A DNA stretch of 64,000 bases, from NCBI RefSeq assembly GCF_004365175.1, contig NZ_SOCE01000001.1, positions 3,541,403 to 3,605,402 on the forward strand, written 5' to 3'. Both the position numbers and the translations under genes were made by a program. This DNA is from Kribbella voronezhensis (GTDB taxonomy: Bacteria > Actinomycetota > Actinomycetes > Propionibacteriales > Kribbellaceae). This document shows, piece by piece, positions 53,490-61,288 of this stretch. Numbering within the stretch: position 1 is the first letter of the stretch; each line of letters starts with the position of its first letter. Below the pieces are notes generated by a model, which made no database searches, had not been told where the DNA came from, and saw nothing but the letters and a program-made list of their open reading frames with translations.

Positions 53490-54464
53490 CTACAGCCAGC
53501 CCCGCTTCGCAGCTTGGAACGCCAGGCCGGTACGGGTGTCCACACCGGCAAGCGACATCAGTCGATCGAGCCGGCGTTGCACTGTACGGCGACTGATCCC
53601 CAGCTGCGACGCGATCGACTTGTCCGGTACGCCGGCAACCATCAGCGACAGCAGGAACCGCTCGGAGTCGTCCAGCCCGTCCGGCCCTTGCTGATCACCG
53701 CCTTGCAGCTTCACCGGCGTCGCCTGCTCCCAGTGGCTCTCGAACAGTGCGAGCAGTGCATCAAGTAGTTGCCCACGGCCGATCACTGCGGCAGTGGGCT
53801 CGCCGATGCCCAACTCGTCGTCCCGGACCAGCGGACAGATGGCAGTGGCCCGGTCCACGATCGCCAGCCGCACAGGCAGCGCCAGGAGCGTCCGGGCCTC
53901 CTCGCCCCAACTGACACCTTCTGCGATGCTGTCCAGCTCACCCGGCGTCTCCAGTAGGGCCCGCTCGTAAATAGCGCGATACCGTACGCCGCGGCTGAGC
54001 GCGCCGTACTCCTCGGTGTTGTCCGCGCCCTGCATCGCCAGCGGGTTCGCCCGGCAGAACCACAGGATCTCCTCCCGGGCCGAGTTCTGCAGGTCGCGCA
54101 GCCGGTCCCGCAGCGTGGTGGCGCCGACGATCACCTCGACCAGGTGGTGCGCGTCCCGGCGACTCGCGCTGGCGCGGAACTCCTCGCTCAGCGAGGCGAC
54201 TGTCTTGCGTGCCGACTCCAAGGACTCCTGTCGCCGCAGCAGCGTCGTACCGAGGGCCACGTCGGGTGGCAGCGGACGGAACACCGCCTCGTCGCCAGGC
54301 TGGATCGCGACCAGCCCCTTGGCCTGCAACCGCTGCAGCACCTCGTCGGCCTCGTGCTGTGGCAGCTTCGCGACCTCGGCCAGCTCCGCCGACCTGGCTG
54401 ACGACAAGCCCACCAACAGCCGGTAGGCCTGCTCCTCGCGGGCGTCCAGCAACCCGTCTTGCAT
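53490..54464 (-). CDS. TrmB/LuxR-type transcriptional regulator
   Basis: 324 residues. N-terminal winged helix resembling TrmB (GLSSARSAELAEVAKLPQHE, ADEVLQRLQAKGLV), a middle ligand-type domain in residues about 100-250, and a LuxR-type HTH at the C-terminus (VPDKSIASQLGISRRTVQRR). This TrmB-plus-LuxR arrangement is frequent in Streptomyces and Kribbella-like genomes, often next to secreted proteases. ATG 54464 has GGAGGGTGAGG upstream. Convergent with the subtilase, 43 bases apart; a regulatory link to it is possible but not shown. Confidence 0.75.
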   Translation of the reverse strand: MQDGLLDAREEQAYRLLVGLSSARSAELAEVAKLPQHEADEVLQRLQAKGLVAIQPGDEAVFRPLPPDVALGTTLLRRQESLESARKTVASLSEEFRASASRRDAHHLVEVIVGATTLRDRLRDLQNSAREEILWFCRANPLAMQGADNTEEYGALSRGVRYRAIYERALLETPGELDSIAEGVSWGEEARTLLALPVRLAIVDRATAICPLVRDDELGIGEPTAAVIGRGQLLDALLALFESHWEQATPVKLQGGDQQGPDGLDDSERFLLSLMVAGVPDKSIASQLGISRRTVQRRLDRLMSLAGVDTRTGLAFQAAKRGWL

Positions 54465-54681
54465 TCCGGCCTCACCCTCCCCGTGCTCGAAGCTCCACCT
54501 AATCAGGCGATCCAGCGCACTGGCGAGCATTTTGTCCACCATCCGGCACAGCTGGGCCAACTGATGTCGCCGGCACTCCTGGCACCGCAGTGCCATCACG
54601 AAGCCGCCGCGACACCGTCACTACCGGTGAAGGACGCAATCGCGAGACTCCCGCCCGAGCCGCCATCGAGAGAGAACCACC

Positions 54682-54882
54682 ATGAACTGGACTGACTACG
54701 CCGGCCTCGCCGGCCTGGCCGCCGCCGCCGTTCTCGCCGCTTGGATGCTGCTCGGTGCGGGCAACACCACGCCGCACCGGGGTGACCACCGGCATGCCGC
54801 CGGCCACCCCGCGCTCACCACCCGGTCAGGCCGCCACCGAGCGCCCGCCGTCCGCATCCTCCAGCGGATCCGCTTGCGGTGA
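54682..54882 (+). CDS. Possible small single-pass membrane peptide
   Basis: 66 residues from ATG 54682 with GAGAGAG before it. One hydrophobic segment (YAGLAGLAAAAVLAAWMLLG) is followed by a His/Arg-rich tail. G/C-rich third codon positions are typical of coding sequence, but the last 57 bases overlap the antisense end of the ABC permease gene, and no known family was recognised. It is divergent from the TrmB/LuxR regulator. Reported as tentative. Confidence 0.35.
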   Translation: MNWTDYAGLAGLAAAAVLAAWMLLGAGNTTPHRGDHRHAAGHPALTTRSGRHRAPAVRILQRIRLR

Positions 54883-56703
54883 GGCGACGCTGAGCTTGCT
54901 CGCCCGGTAGTAGGTGAGGCCTCCGAACGCGTACATGCCGAGGCCCAGCAGAGCCATGCCCGCAATGACCGGCCACTGCCACGCGGGAGCGGTGTAGAGG
55001 GCGAGGAACCAAGCCTTGGCGTCGACGTGGTTGAGCTTGAAGACGGCCGGCACCACGGCTTGCGGGATCAGCGGGATGGCGCCGAAGCCCAGGCAGAGGC
55101 CGGCCAGCGTGCGTCTCCACTGGGGCAACTGGGCGAGCTTGGCCGACAGCGACGACGCCGGTGCCTGCTGTCCCGGCTGCCGGCCGTGCCGTAGCAGTGT
55201 GAGCAACTCCGGACCACGCCGCTCCAACCGACGCGCGGCCAACCGACCGAAGTACCACCAGGTCAGTACGCCGGAAGCGAGGCCGACCGGGATACCCCAC
55301 CAGGTCCACGCGAGCGCCGCGAGCAGGGCAGGCGCAGCTGTGAGGGAGATCAGGACGAGCATCACGTAGACGAGTCCCAGGGTCTCGCCCTCGTTCTCGC
55401 CTGAGTTCAAGGGATTGCCGGAGCGCTTGTGCGCGTCTGTCGTAGGCACGGCTGAGTAGACCGAGGAGAGCAGGATCAGGCCGGCCGCACCGCCGAGGAG
55501 AGCCGGCAGTGCGCTGAGTACCAACGGCCAGGCGCTGTCGATACTGGACCACCAGGTCAGCAGCAAGGTGATCAGTAGCGCAGGTGGACCGAACACGAGC
55601 AGGAAGGCCCGCTGACGAGCCCGTACGTCGAGCCGGGCCGACCCAGGTGTCATCAGAGTCATCCAGAACGCGGTGCCGTCTGCGCCGTACAGGTTGGAGA
55701 ACATCGCGCCACCCATCACCACGGCAGCGGCGCCGGCCCACGGCAGCATGGCCTTCCAACCGACGGCGAGTGGCATCAGACAGAAGAACAACCCGTAGCT
55801 GATCGCGAAGACCGCGCGGTGACCGTAGAGCAGGTCCCGCGTCCACGACCGAACCTCCTTGGCTCCAGCGGCTCCGGCAGCATCCGTCGCGGTCAACACC
55901 CGACGCACTCGTACGCCGGTGCGCGTGGCCGTAGTACGGCGTACCAGCAGAGCTGACCAGGCAACGAGCATCAGTCCGTTGAGCAGTGCGAGCCCAACCA
56001 ATGCCAGAACGGTCTGCAACCAGTCGCCACGTCCAGCAGCCTCTACTGCTGCGAAACCCCAACCAGACGGTGCGATGCGGGCAGCGTCCGCCACCGTGCC
56101 CTGCACATCGGTACTGATGAACGCAGCGATCAATGCCCAGCCCTGCGCGGTGAACGCGAGAATGAACGCATTGACCAGCGCAGCCAGTACTGCGCCCGCT
56201 CGCACCTGCAGCAACACGCCATAGATCGCGACAGCGAGCCGTGACGCCAGCACGAACGAGACCAACTGCAGCAGCACCGCAGGTACCGCGATCAACAGTG
56301 CGCCCAAAGAGAGCTGGGCACCGAGCACGACCAGGGACAGCAGCGCCACCAGGCTCACGGCGGGCGCGAAGCCGACCAGCGCGGCCGCGAGCAACCCACC
56401 CGACAACGCGCGCGGCGGCAGCGGCAGCATCGTGAAGTACTCCGGGTTGAGCGTCTCGTCGCCACCGCCCGCGAACAGCGGACCGACGATCCAGCCCAGC
56501 GCCCACACGGTCACGGCCACGGCGACCAGGTCGGCGTCACCTCGGGCGGCGGCCCAGATGGTCGCACCGGCCAACACCAGGCCGAGGAAGGCTCCGCCGG
56601 CGACCCAGGCGACCCGGTTCTTGTCCCGCAACGAGTGCCGCAACGCGGCCAGCCGCATCCGGACCAGCGTGTGCGCCGTCGCGGAGGTCAGACCGACAGC
56701 CAT
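54826..56703 (-). CDS. ABC-2 type exporter permease, large multi-pass protein
   Basis: 625 residues with about 14 hydrophobic helices. Begins SATAHTLVRMRLAALRHSLR, then LSLGALLIAVPAVLLQLVSF and PEYFTMLPLPPRALSGGLLA, features of ABC-2 permeases whose gene follows the ATPase gene. It overlaps the ATPase gene by 16 bases. The pair probably exports a compound or inserts lipids or proteins. Under the control of the TetR protein at the head of the operon by position. A perfect TetR palindrome lies over that promoter. Confidence 0.8.
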   Translation of the reverse strand: MAVGLTSATAHTLVRMRLAALRHSLRDKNRVAWVAGGAFLGLVLAGATIWAAARGDADLVAVAVTVWALGWIVGPLFAGGGDETLNPEYFTMLPLPPRALSGGLLAAALVGFAPAVSLVALLSLVVLGAQLSLGALLIAVPAVLLQLVSFVLASRLAVAIYGVLLQVRAGAVLAALVNAFILAFTAQGWALIAAFISTDVQGTVADAARIAPSGWGFAAVEAAGRGDWLQTVLALVGLALLNGLMLVAWSALLVRRTTATRTGVRVRRVLTATDAAGAAGAKEVRSWTRDLLYGHRAVFAISYGLFFCLMPLAVGWKAMLPWAGAAAVVMGGAMFSNLYGADGTAFWMTLMTPGSARLDVRARQRAFLLVFGPPALLITLLLTWWSSIDSAWPLVLSALPALLGGAAGLILLSSVYSAVPTTDAHKRSGNPLNSGENEGETLGLVYVMLVLISLTAAPALLAALAWTWWGIPVGLASGVLTWWYFGRLAARRLERRGPELLTLLRHGRQPGQQAPASSLSAKLAQLPQWRRTLAGLCLGFGAIPLIPQAVVPAVFKLNHVDAKAWFLALYTAPAWQWPVIAGMALLGLGMYAFGGLTYYRASKLSVASPQADPLEDADGGRSVAA

Positions 56704-57440
56704 GTCAGCCCTTCCGCTCCGCGCGTCGACGCGCCGACCAGCGACACGAACGCGTCCTCGAGCGACCCACCCGCCTGTACTTCGGAAACGGTGCCCGAGG
56801 CAACCACTTTGCCGTCGGCGACCACCGCGACCCGATCGCAGAGCTGCTCGACCAGGGCCATCACGTGACTCGACATCACCACCGAACCGCCACCGGCGAT
56901 GAACCTGTTCAGGATGGTCCGGATCGTTGCCGCCGACACCGGATCGACCGCCTCGAAGGGCTCGTCGAGCACCAGCAGCCGCGGCGCGTGCAGCAACGCG
57001 ACCGCCAGGCCGAGCTTCTTCCGCATCCCGGTCGAGTACCCGATCACCTGCTTGCCGTCCTCGTCGTCCAGTTCCAGTACTTCGAGGAGCTCGGTCGTCC
57101 GGGCCGCGACCTCGCCGGCCGGCAGGCCGCGCAGCAGGCCGAGGTAGGTGAGGACCTCGCGGCCCGTCAACCGCTCGGGCATGCCGAGGCCGTCCGGCAG
57201 CACGCCGACCAGCGCCTTCGCCCGCACCGGCTCGGCCCACACGTCGACGCCGAAGATCTTCGCCGTACCGGTGTCGGGCCGGAGCAGGCCGACCGCCATC
57301 GACAGCGAGGTCGTCTTACCGGCGCCGTTCGGGCCGAGCAGCCCGAAGAACGAGCCCTGCGGTACGACGAGGCTGAGGTCGTCCACTGCCTTCTGCGTAC
57401 CGAAGGTCTTGCCGAGTCCGAGCAGCTCCAGGGCTTCCAT
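56688..57440 (-). CDS. ABC transporter ATP-binding protein, ABC-2 exporter type
   Basis: 250 residues. Walker A GLLGPNGAGKTTSLSM, signature GYSTGMRKKLGLAVALL (a degenerate C-loop, STGMRKKL), Walker B RLLVLDEPFEAVDP and the H-loop region VVMSSHVMALVEQL, as in drug/nitrous-oxide type exporters. Its start ATG 57440 is interlocked with the TetR stop (TGATG, one base) and its end overlaps the permease start, so all three genes are one operon. Substrate unknown. Confidence 0.9.
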   Translation of the reverse strand: MEALELLGLGKTFGTQKAVDDLSLVVPQGSFFGLLGPNGAGKTTSLSMAVGLLRPDTGTAKIFGVDVWAEPVRAKALVGVLPDGLGMPERLTGREVLTYLGLLRGLPAGEVAARTTELLEVLELDDEDGKQVIGYSTGMRKKLGLAVALLHAPRLLVLDEPFEAVDPVSAATIRTILNRFIAGGGSVVMSSHVMALVEQLCDRVAVVADGKVVASGTVSEVQAGGSLEDAFVSLVGASTRGAEGLTWLSV

Positions 57441-58030
57441 CAGTGGCTTTCCTTCCGGGTCGCGCGATCGAAGAGGCAGGCCAACTCCTCGCCGTACGCG
57501 GTCAGGTCGAGGTCCTCGTCGCGGCTGAGCAGCAACGGCACCGCGTCGATCGCGGCGCGGATCGTGGTGGCCATCACCCGGGTGTCGAAGCTGCCGAACT
57601 CGCCGGTGTGCTGCCCCCAGTGCAGGACCTTCTCGACGTCCGAGATCGCCTGTGAACCCTGCGCGGCGTACACGCCGTCGTCGGCCCGGATGATCTCCAG
57701 CAGCGCCCGCAACGCATTCGGGTGCTGCTTCATGAAGTCGAGGTTGCTGGTGATCAGCGTGCGCAGGCCTTGGGCTGCTGTCGGCTGCGCGACGATCTGC
57801 GGCTCCATCAGCGCGACCGCGGTCTTCGCGACCTGGTCGACGACGGCCGCGATCAGGCCGGCCTTGTTCCCGAAGTGGTACGAGATCACGCCGACACTGA
57901 CTCCGGCCCGCTCGGCGATCCGGGCCATCGACGCCTTGCCGATCCCGGCCTCGGCGATCACGTCGACCGCACACTCGGCCAGCTGCGCCCGCCGGGCAGC
58001 CTCGATGAAGGTCTCGTTTTCTGAACGCAC
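57440..58030 (-). CDS. TetR-family repressor of the ABC exporter operon
   Basis: 196 residues from GTG 58030. HTH in residues 10-60 (ECAVDVIAEAGIGKASMARI, AERAGVSVGVISYHFGNKAG). A 24-base perfect palindrome (58017-58040) overlaps the start codon, as expected for autorepression. First gene of the TetR-ATPase-permease operon. Divergent from the GNAT gene at 58113. The ligand is probably the compound pumped out, but is unknown. Confidence 0.85.
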   Translation of the reverse strand: MRSENETFIEAARRAQLAECAVDVIAEAGIGKASMARIAERAGVSVGVISYHFGNKAGLIAAVVDQVAKTAVALMEPQIVAQPTAAQGLRTLITSNLDFMKQHPNALRALLEIIRADDGVYAAQGSQAISDVEKVLHWGQHTGEFGSFDTRVMATTIRAAIDAVPLLLSRDEDLDLTAYGEELACLFDRATRKESH

Positions 58031-58040
58031 GTTCAGAAAA
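58017..58040. promoter_or_regulatory. TetR operator palindrome over the regulator start codon
   Basis: TTTTCTGAACG (58017-58027) and CGTTCAGAAAA (58030-58040) are perfect 11-bp arms with a 2-base centre. It covers the GTG start at 58030, so a bound repressor would block both transcription and translation initiation. Confidence 0.8.
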
Positions 58041-58077
58041 TAACACGCTCCTTCAAATCCGTCGATGGCCTAGGCTG

Positions 58078-58091
58078 TGGGAGCGCTCTCA
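58078..58091. promoter_or_regulatory. CebR/LacI-type operator before the GNAT gene
   Basis: TGGGAGCGCTCTCA is one mismatch from the 14-bp CebR-type box TGGGAGCGCTCCCA of actinobacterial LacI-family sugar regulators. It lies 22-35 bases before ATG 58113, directly after a TAGGCT hexamer at 58071-58076, the right place for repression. Confidence 0.6.
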
Positions 58092-58112
58092 CTTCGCCTC
58101 TGGAGGGATTCA

Positions 58113-58715
58113 ATGCCTGAGATCCGGCCGTACCGGGTGGACGACCGGCCCGCTGTGGGCGACATCTGCGTCCGCACCGCCGACAACGGCGGCGACTCCC
58201 GGTCCCGCTTCCCCGACCTCGAGCTGATGCCGAGCATCTTCGCGTTCCCGTACGTCGAACTGGAGCCGGAGCTGGCCTTCGTGCTCGACGACGGCGAGCG
58301 GGCCGTCGGCTACATCCTCGGTTGCGCGGACACACCCGCCTTCGCCCGCCGGTTCCGCGCGGAGTGGCTGCCCCGCGTCCCGCAGTACGGGCCGTTGACC
58401 GGACCGGCCCGGACGCCGGCGGAGGAGATGATCGGCCTGCTGCACGACCCTGAGCGGCTCGTCATCCCCGAGGTCGCGGACTATCCGGCGCACCTGCACA
58501 TCGACCTACTGCCGGCCTATCAAGGAGCCGGCTACGGCCGCGCCCTGATGAATCGCTTCCTCACCACTCTGGCCGACCGCGGGGTCCCGGCCGTCCACCT
58601 CACGATGCTCACGAGCAACACTCCGGCCCGGGCCTTCTACGACCGCCTCGGCTTCCACCACATCCCGGTCCCCGGCGTGGACGTGGTCACCTACCTCGGC
58701 CGTAGTACGAGCTAG
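58113..58715 (+). CDS. GNAT acetyltransferase resembling the O-GlcNAcase HAT-like domain
   Basis: 200 residues. The opening IRPYRVDDRPAVGDICVRTA and FVLDDGERAVGYILGCADTP closely follow the pattern of the C-terminal acetyltransferase-like domain of human O-GlcNAcase and its bacterial relatives. The C-terminal half has the canonical GNAT acetyl-CoA loop (LLPAYQGAGYGRALM) and NTPARAFYDRLGFHHIPVPG, so unlike the human domain it should bind acetyl-CoA. Acceptor unknown, possibly an aminosugar. ATG 58113 follows GGAGGGA. A LacI-type box overlaps the promoter. Stop overlaps that of the convergent nitrilase (CTAG, 58712-58715). Confidence 0.8.
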   Translation: MPEIRPYRVDDRPAVGDICVRTADNGGDSRSRFPDLELMPSIFAFPYVELEPELAFVLDDGERAVGYILGCADTPAFARRFRAEWLPRVPQYGPLTGPARTPAEEMIGLLHDPERLVIPEVADYPAHLHIDLLPAYQGAGYGRALMNRFLTTLADRGVPAVHLTMLTSNTPARAFYDRLGFHHIPVPGVDVVTYLGRSTS

Positions 58716-59539
58716 ACCGTGGTGCGGTTGGTCGAGCGGGGGTCGGTCACTCGACGGGTGCGGTAGATGTCGCCCTTGAGGGCGGCGGCGCGCCATGGGC
58801 GGGCCAGGTCGAGGGGGATGTGCAGGTCGGGGTCGTCGCGGTTCAGGTCGGCGATGACCAGGTCGGTGCCGGAGACGAGCGCGGCGTAGGTGCCGTTGGG
58901 GTTGATCAGTCCGGACGGCATCAGGTGGTTGGTCTGCGCGGGCAGCGACATGGCGACCCAGTAGGCGTTGATCGCGGCGTACGCGCGGGCCTTGACCTCG
59001 AAGATCGAGTCGACCGGGTAGGCGGACAGCAGCAGGCACTCGACGCCGAGCCGCTCGTACTCCGAGAACAGGTGCGGGAAGTTGATCTCGACACAGATCG
59101 CCAGCCCGAACCGGTAGCCGTCGACGTCGAACACCACCGGCTCGAAGCCCGGGCTGTAGTACTGCGTGATCTCGGTGTGCGAGCAGAAGCGCTTGTCGTA
59201 CCGGTCGACGATGCGGCCGGTGTCGGAGATCACGTAGAGGCTGTTGTGCGGCCGGTTCGGCGGGGTGAGCGGGTGCGCGGAGCCGAGCACCACCCACAGC
59301 TTCAGCTTCGCGGCGAGCGCCATGATCTGCTCGAGCTCGGCCCGGACCACATCGAAGTCGACGTCGGCCCAGTCGGCGATCTGCTCCTTGGCATACCCCG
59401 ACAGCAGGCCCTCCGGGAACTGCACCAGCCGCGCCTTCCCCGCCGCGGCCTGCGCCATCAACCGCCGGACCTCAGCCCCGTTCTTCCGCGCGTCAGCCGT
59501 GATCTCCGGCTGGGCGATCGCAATCCGTATCCCCGTCAT
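58712..59539 (-). CDS. Carbon-nitrogen hydrolase (nitrilase superfamily)
   Basis: 275 residues. The Glu-Lys-Cys triad is in place: QFPEGLLSG (Glu near 43), YDKRFCSH (Lys near 115) and GLAICVEINFP (Cys near 148). It hydrolyses a nitrile or, more likely, an amide of a small molecule; related actinobacterial proteins are annotated as amidohydrolases. The chain ends RVTDPRSTNRTTV shortly after the core. GTG 59542 immediately upstream is an alternative start. Convergent with the GNAT gene via a four-base CTAG overlap. Confidence 0.85.
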   Translation of the reverse strand: MTGIRIAIAQPEITADARKNGAEVRRLMAQAAAGKARLVQFPEGLLSGYAKEQIADWADVDFDVVRAELEQIMALAAKLKLWVVLGSAHPLTPPNRPHNSLYVISDTGRIVDRYDKRFCSHTEITQYYSPGFEPVVFDVDGYRFGLAICVEINFPHLFSEYERLGVECLLLSAYPVDSIFEVKARAYAAINAYWVAMSLPAQTNHLMPSGLINPNGTYAALVSGTDLVIADLNRDDPDLHIPLDLARPWRAAALKGDIYRTRRVTDPRSTNRTTV

Positions 59540-59605
59540 CACCCAACGGTCTCAGGCCGCACCGACAGAAACTCGCGAGGGTCGGGGAAAGAGGGTCGGG
59601 GAAAG

Positions 59606-59639
59606 CAAAAACTCCCGGCCAGTTTCCTGGCCGGGAGTT
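59606..59639 (-). terminator. Rho-independent terminator of tRNA-Leu
   Basis: AACTCCCGGCCAG and CTGGCCGGGAGTT (59610-59622, 59627-59639) form a perfect 13-bp stem with a TTTC/GAAA loop; on the minus strand it is followed by T5. It lies 11 bases after the tRNA 3' end. Confidence 0.9.
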
Positions 59640-59649
59640 CGAGACGCTG

Positions 59650-59733
59650 TGCGCGAGGGGGGAGTTGAACCCCCACGCCCTTTCGGGCACACGGACCTGA
59701 ACCGTGCGCGTCTGCCTATTCCGCCACCCGCGC
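59650..59733 (-). tRNA. tRNA-Leu (anticodon CAG)
   Basis: On the minus strand the acceptor stem GCGCGGG pairs with CTCGCGC (one G-U), the anticodon arm is CACGG-TTCAGGT-CCGTG giving anticodon CAG, a long variable arm (GTGCCCGAAAGGGCG region) marks a type II tRNA, the T-arm contains GTTCAA and the discriminator base is A. CCA is not encoded. tRNA-Leu next to the fhaA locus is a conserved actinobacterial arrangement. Confidence 0.95.
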
Positions 59734-59967
59734 GCATGGTCACCGGTAGCCTCCAAAACTGCTACCTGCAACCGAGGAAGAACGTTAGCACGACCTGAGG
59801 CAGACTCTGACATTGCGGGTTCGGTCGAACCTCCCGATACGATCGATCGTCGTACCCGGTGTGCCCACCACACCGGTGGGCGCGGCGTACGGCGAGCCTG
59901 TCGGAGCCGCCGGACGGCAAGCACGATCGTTGGCTCCAGCCGACGATCGAAGAGTGGAGGAGGACGC

Positions 59968-60786
59968 GTGCGACCGCTGCAGCGCTTCGAGCGACGCCTG
60001 GAGGGCATCGTGAGTGGTGTCTTCGCGCGCGCGTTCAAGGGTGACGTGGAGCCGATCGAGCTGGCCGCCGCCCTCAAGCGTGAGATCGACAACACCGCCC
60101 GGATCCTGTCCAGGGACCGGCGGCTGGTGCCGAACCACTTCACCATCGAGCTCGGCCCGGAAGATTTCGAGCGGCTGAACGCGTACGGCCGGACGCTCAA
60201 CCACGAGCTGGCCAACGAGCTGCGCGACCATGCCGACATCCAGCGCTACACCTTCTCCGGGCCGGTCGAGATCGAGCTGACGCAACAGGACGATCTGCCG
60301 ACCGGCAAGTTCCGGGTGGTCAGTGCGACCATCGGCAAGCCCGCCCGTCCCCGGCCGCAACCCCCGCAGCCGTACATCCCCGATCCGAACGAGGGCCAGA
60401 CCGTGATGCAGAGCGCCCCGGTCCCGCCGCCACCCGCGCAGCCGATCCGGCAGGGTCACCCGCAGGTGATGCTCGAGGTGAACGGCCGGCGCCGTCCGAT
60501 CAACCCACCCGGCGTCGTGCTGGGCCGCGGTACCGACGCGGACATCCAGATCAACGATCCGGGCGTGTCCCGGCGGCACGCGGAGATCCGGTTGATGCCC
60601 GAGGGTCCCGGAGGTGTCAGGGTGGTCCTCGTCGACCTGGGCTCCACCAACGGAACGCTGGTGAACGGGCGCCGGGCCGCCGAGGCCGAACTGACCGACG
60701 GATCTACCGTGAGGATCGGGAACACCACCATGACGCTGCGCCTAGCGGACGAGCCGATCGCCCAGCCGCCCAGCAGCGGGTGGTGA
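59968..60786 (+). CDS. fhaA: FHA-domain protein FhaA (DUF3662)
   Basis: 272 residues. Residues 1-125 are the DUF3662 domain (RPLQRFERRLEGIVSGVFAR, PNHFTIELGPEDFERLNAYG), a Pro/Gln-rich linker follows (QPPQPYIPDP, PPPPAQPIRQ), and residues about 180-265 are an FHA domain with VVLGRGTDADIQI, SRRHAEIRL and LGSTNGTLVNGR. FhaA binds phosphothreonine of the kinase/MviN system that controls peptidoglycan synthesis. GTG 59968 has GGAGGAGG upstream. Starts the fhaA-fhaB-pstP-rodA operon; 10 bases to fhaB. The 234-base region before it contains no further gene. Confidence 0.95.
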   Translation: MRPLQRFERRLEGIVSGVFARAFKGDVEPIELAAALKREIDNTARILSRDRRLVPNHFTIELGPEDFERLNAYGRTLNHELANELRDHADIQRYTFSGPVEIELTQQDDLPTGKFRVVSATIGKPARPRPQPPQPYIPDPNEGQTVMQSAPVPPPPAQPIRQGHPQVMLEVNGRRRPINPPGVVLGRGTDADIQINDPGVSRRHAEIRLMPEGPGGVRVVLVDLGSTNGTLVNGRRAAEAELTDGSTVRIGNTTMTLRLADEPIAQPPSSGW

Positions 60787-60796
60787 CCACGCTTCC

Positions 60797-61279
60797 ATGT
60801 CGGAACTGACGCTGACCCTGATCAAACTGGGGTTCCTGGCCCTGTTGTGGATGTTCGTCCTCGCCGTCTTGTCGGTGATCCGGTCGGACCTGTTCGGCGC
60901 CAAGGTGGACAGCCGCGCGCTCGCCGCGCCGGTGGCGACCAACGGCCGGTCCCCGAAACCGGCCAAACCGGTGAAGAAGCGCAAGGGCGTGCCGGGCTCG
61001 GTCACCATCGCCGACGGGCCGCAGGCCGGTGTCGGCGCCACCTTGAACTCGGAGCCGGTGGTGATCGGCCGCGGTTCGGACTGCCAGATCCGGCTCGACG
61101 ACGACTACTCCTCCACCCGGCACGCCCGGGTGTTCCAGTCCGAGGGCGAATGGTGGGTCGAGGACCTCGGCTCCACCAACGGCACCTATCTGGACGGTCA
61201 GCGGGTGACCCGGCCGGTGCCGGCCGAGATCGGCGGTTCGATCCGGATCGGCCGTACGACGCTGAACATCGCGAAGTAG
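60797..61279 (+). CDS. fhaB: FHA-domain membrane protein FhaB (FipA)
   Basis: 160 residues. One N-terminal transmembrane helix (LTLIKLGFLALLWMFVLAVL), a basic linker (KPAKPVKKRKG), and a C-terminal FHA domain with VVIGRGSDCQIRLDDDYSST, RHARVF and DLGSTNGTYLDGQ. FipA/FhaB recruits phosphorylated PbpA/FtsZ/FtsQ partners at the division site in mycobacteria. In the usual order between fhaA and pstP; 9 bases before pstP. ATG 60797. Confidence 0.95.
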   Translation: MSELTLTLIKLGFLALLWMFVLAVLSVIRSDLFGAKVDSRALAAPVATNGRSPKPAKPVKKRKGVPGSVTIADGPQAGVGATLNSEPVVIGRGSDCQIRLDDDYSSTRHARVFQSEGEWWVEDLGSTNGTYLDGQRVTRPVPAEIGGSIRIGRTTLNIAK

Positions 61280-61288
61280 GCCCCGTCC

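Noticed and set aside
59650-59733. tRNA-Leu as an integration site of a mobile element
   Set aside because: No integrase gene or duplicated tRNA 3' end is visible on either side; flanking genes are conserved chromosomal ones.
59742-59763. GGTAGC/GCTACC inverted repeat upstream of tRNA-Leu as a small RNA
   Set aside because: Short arms with a 10-base loop in a likely promoter region; nothing further supports an RNA or operator.
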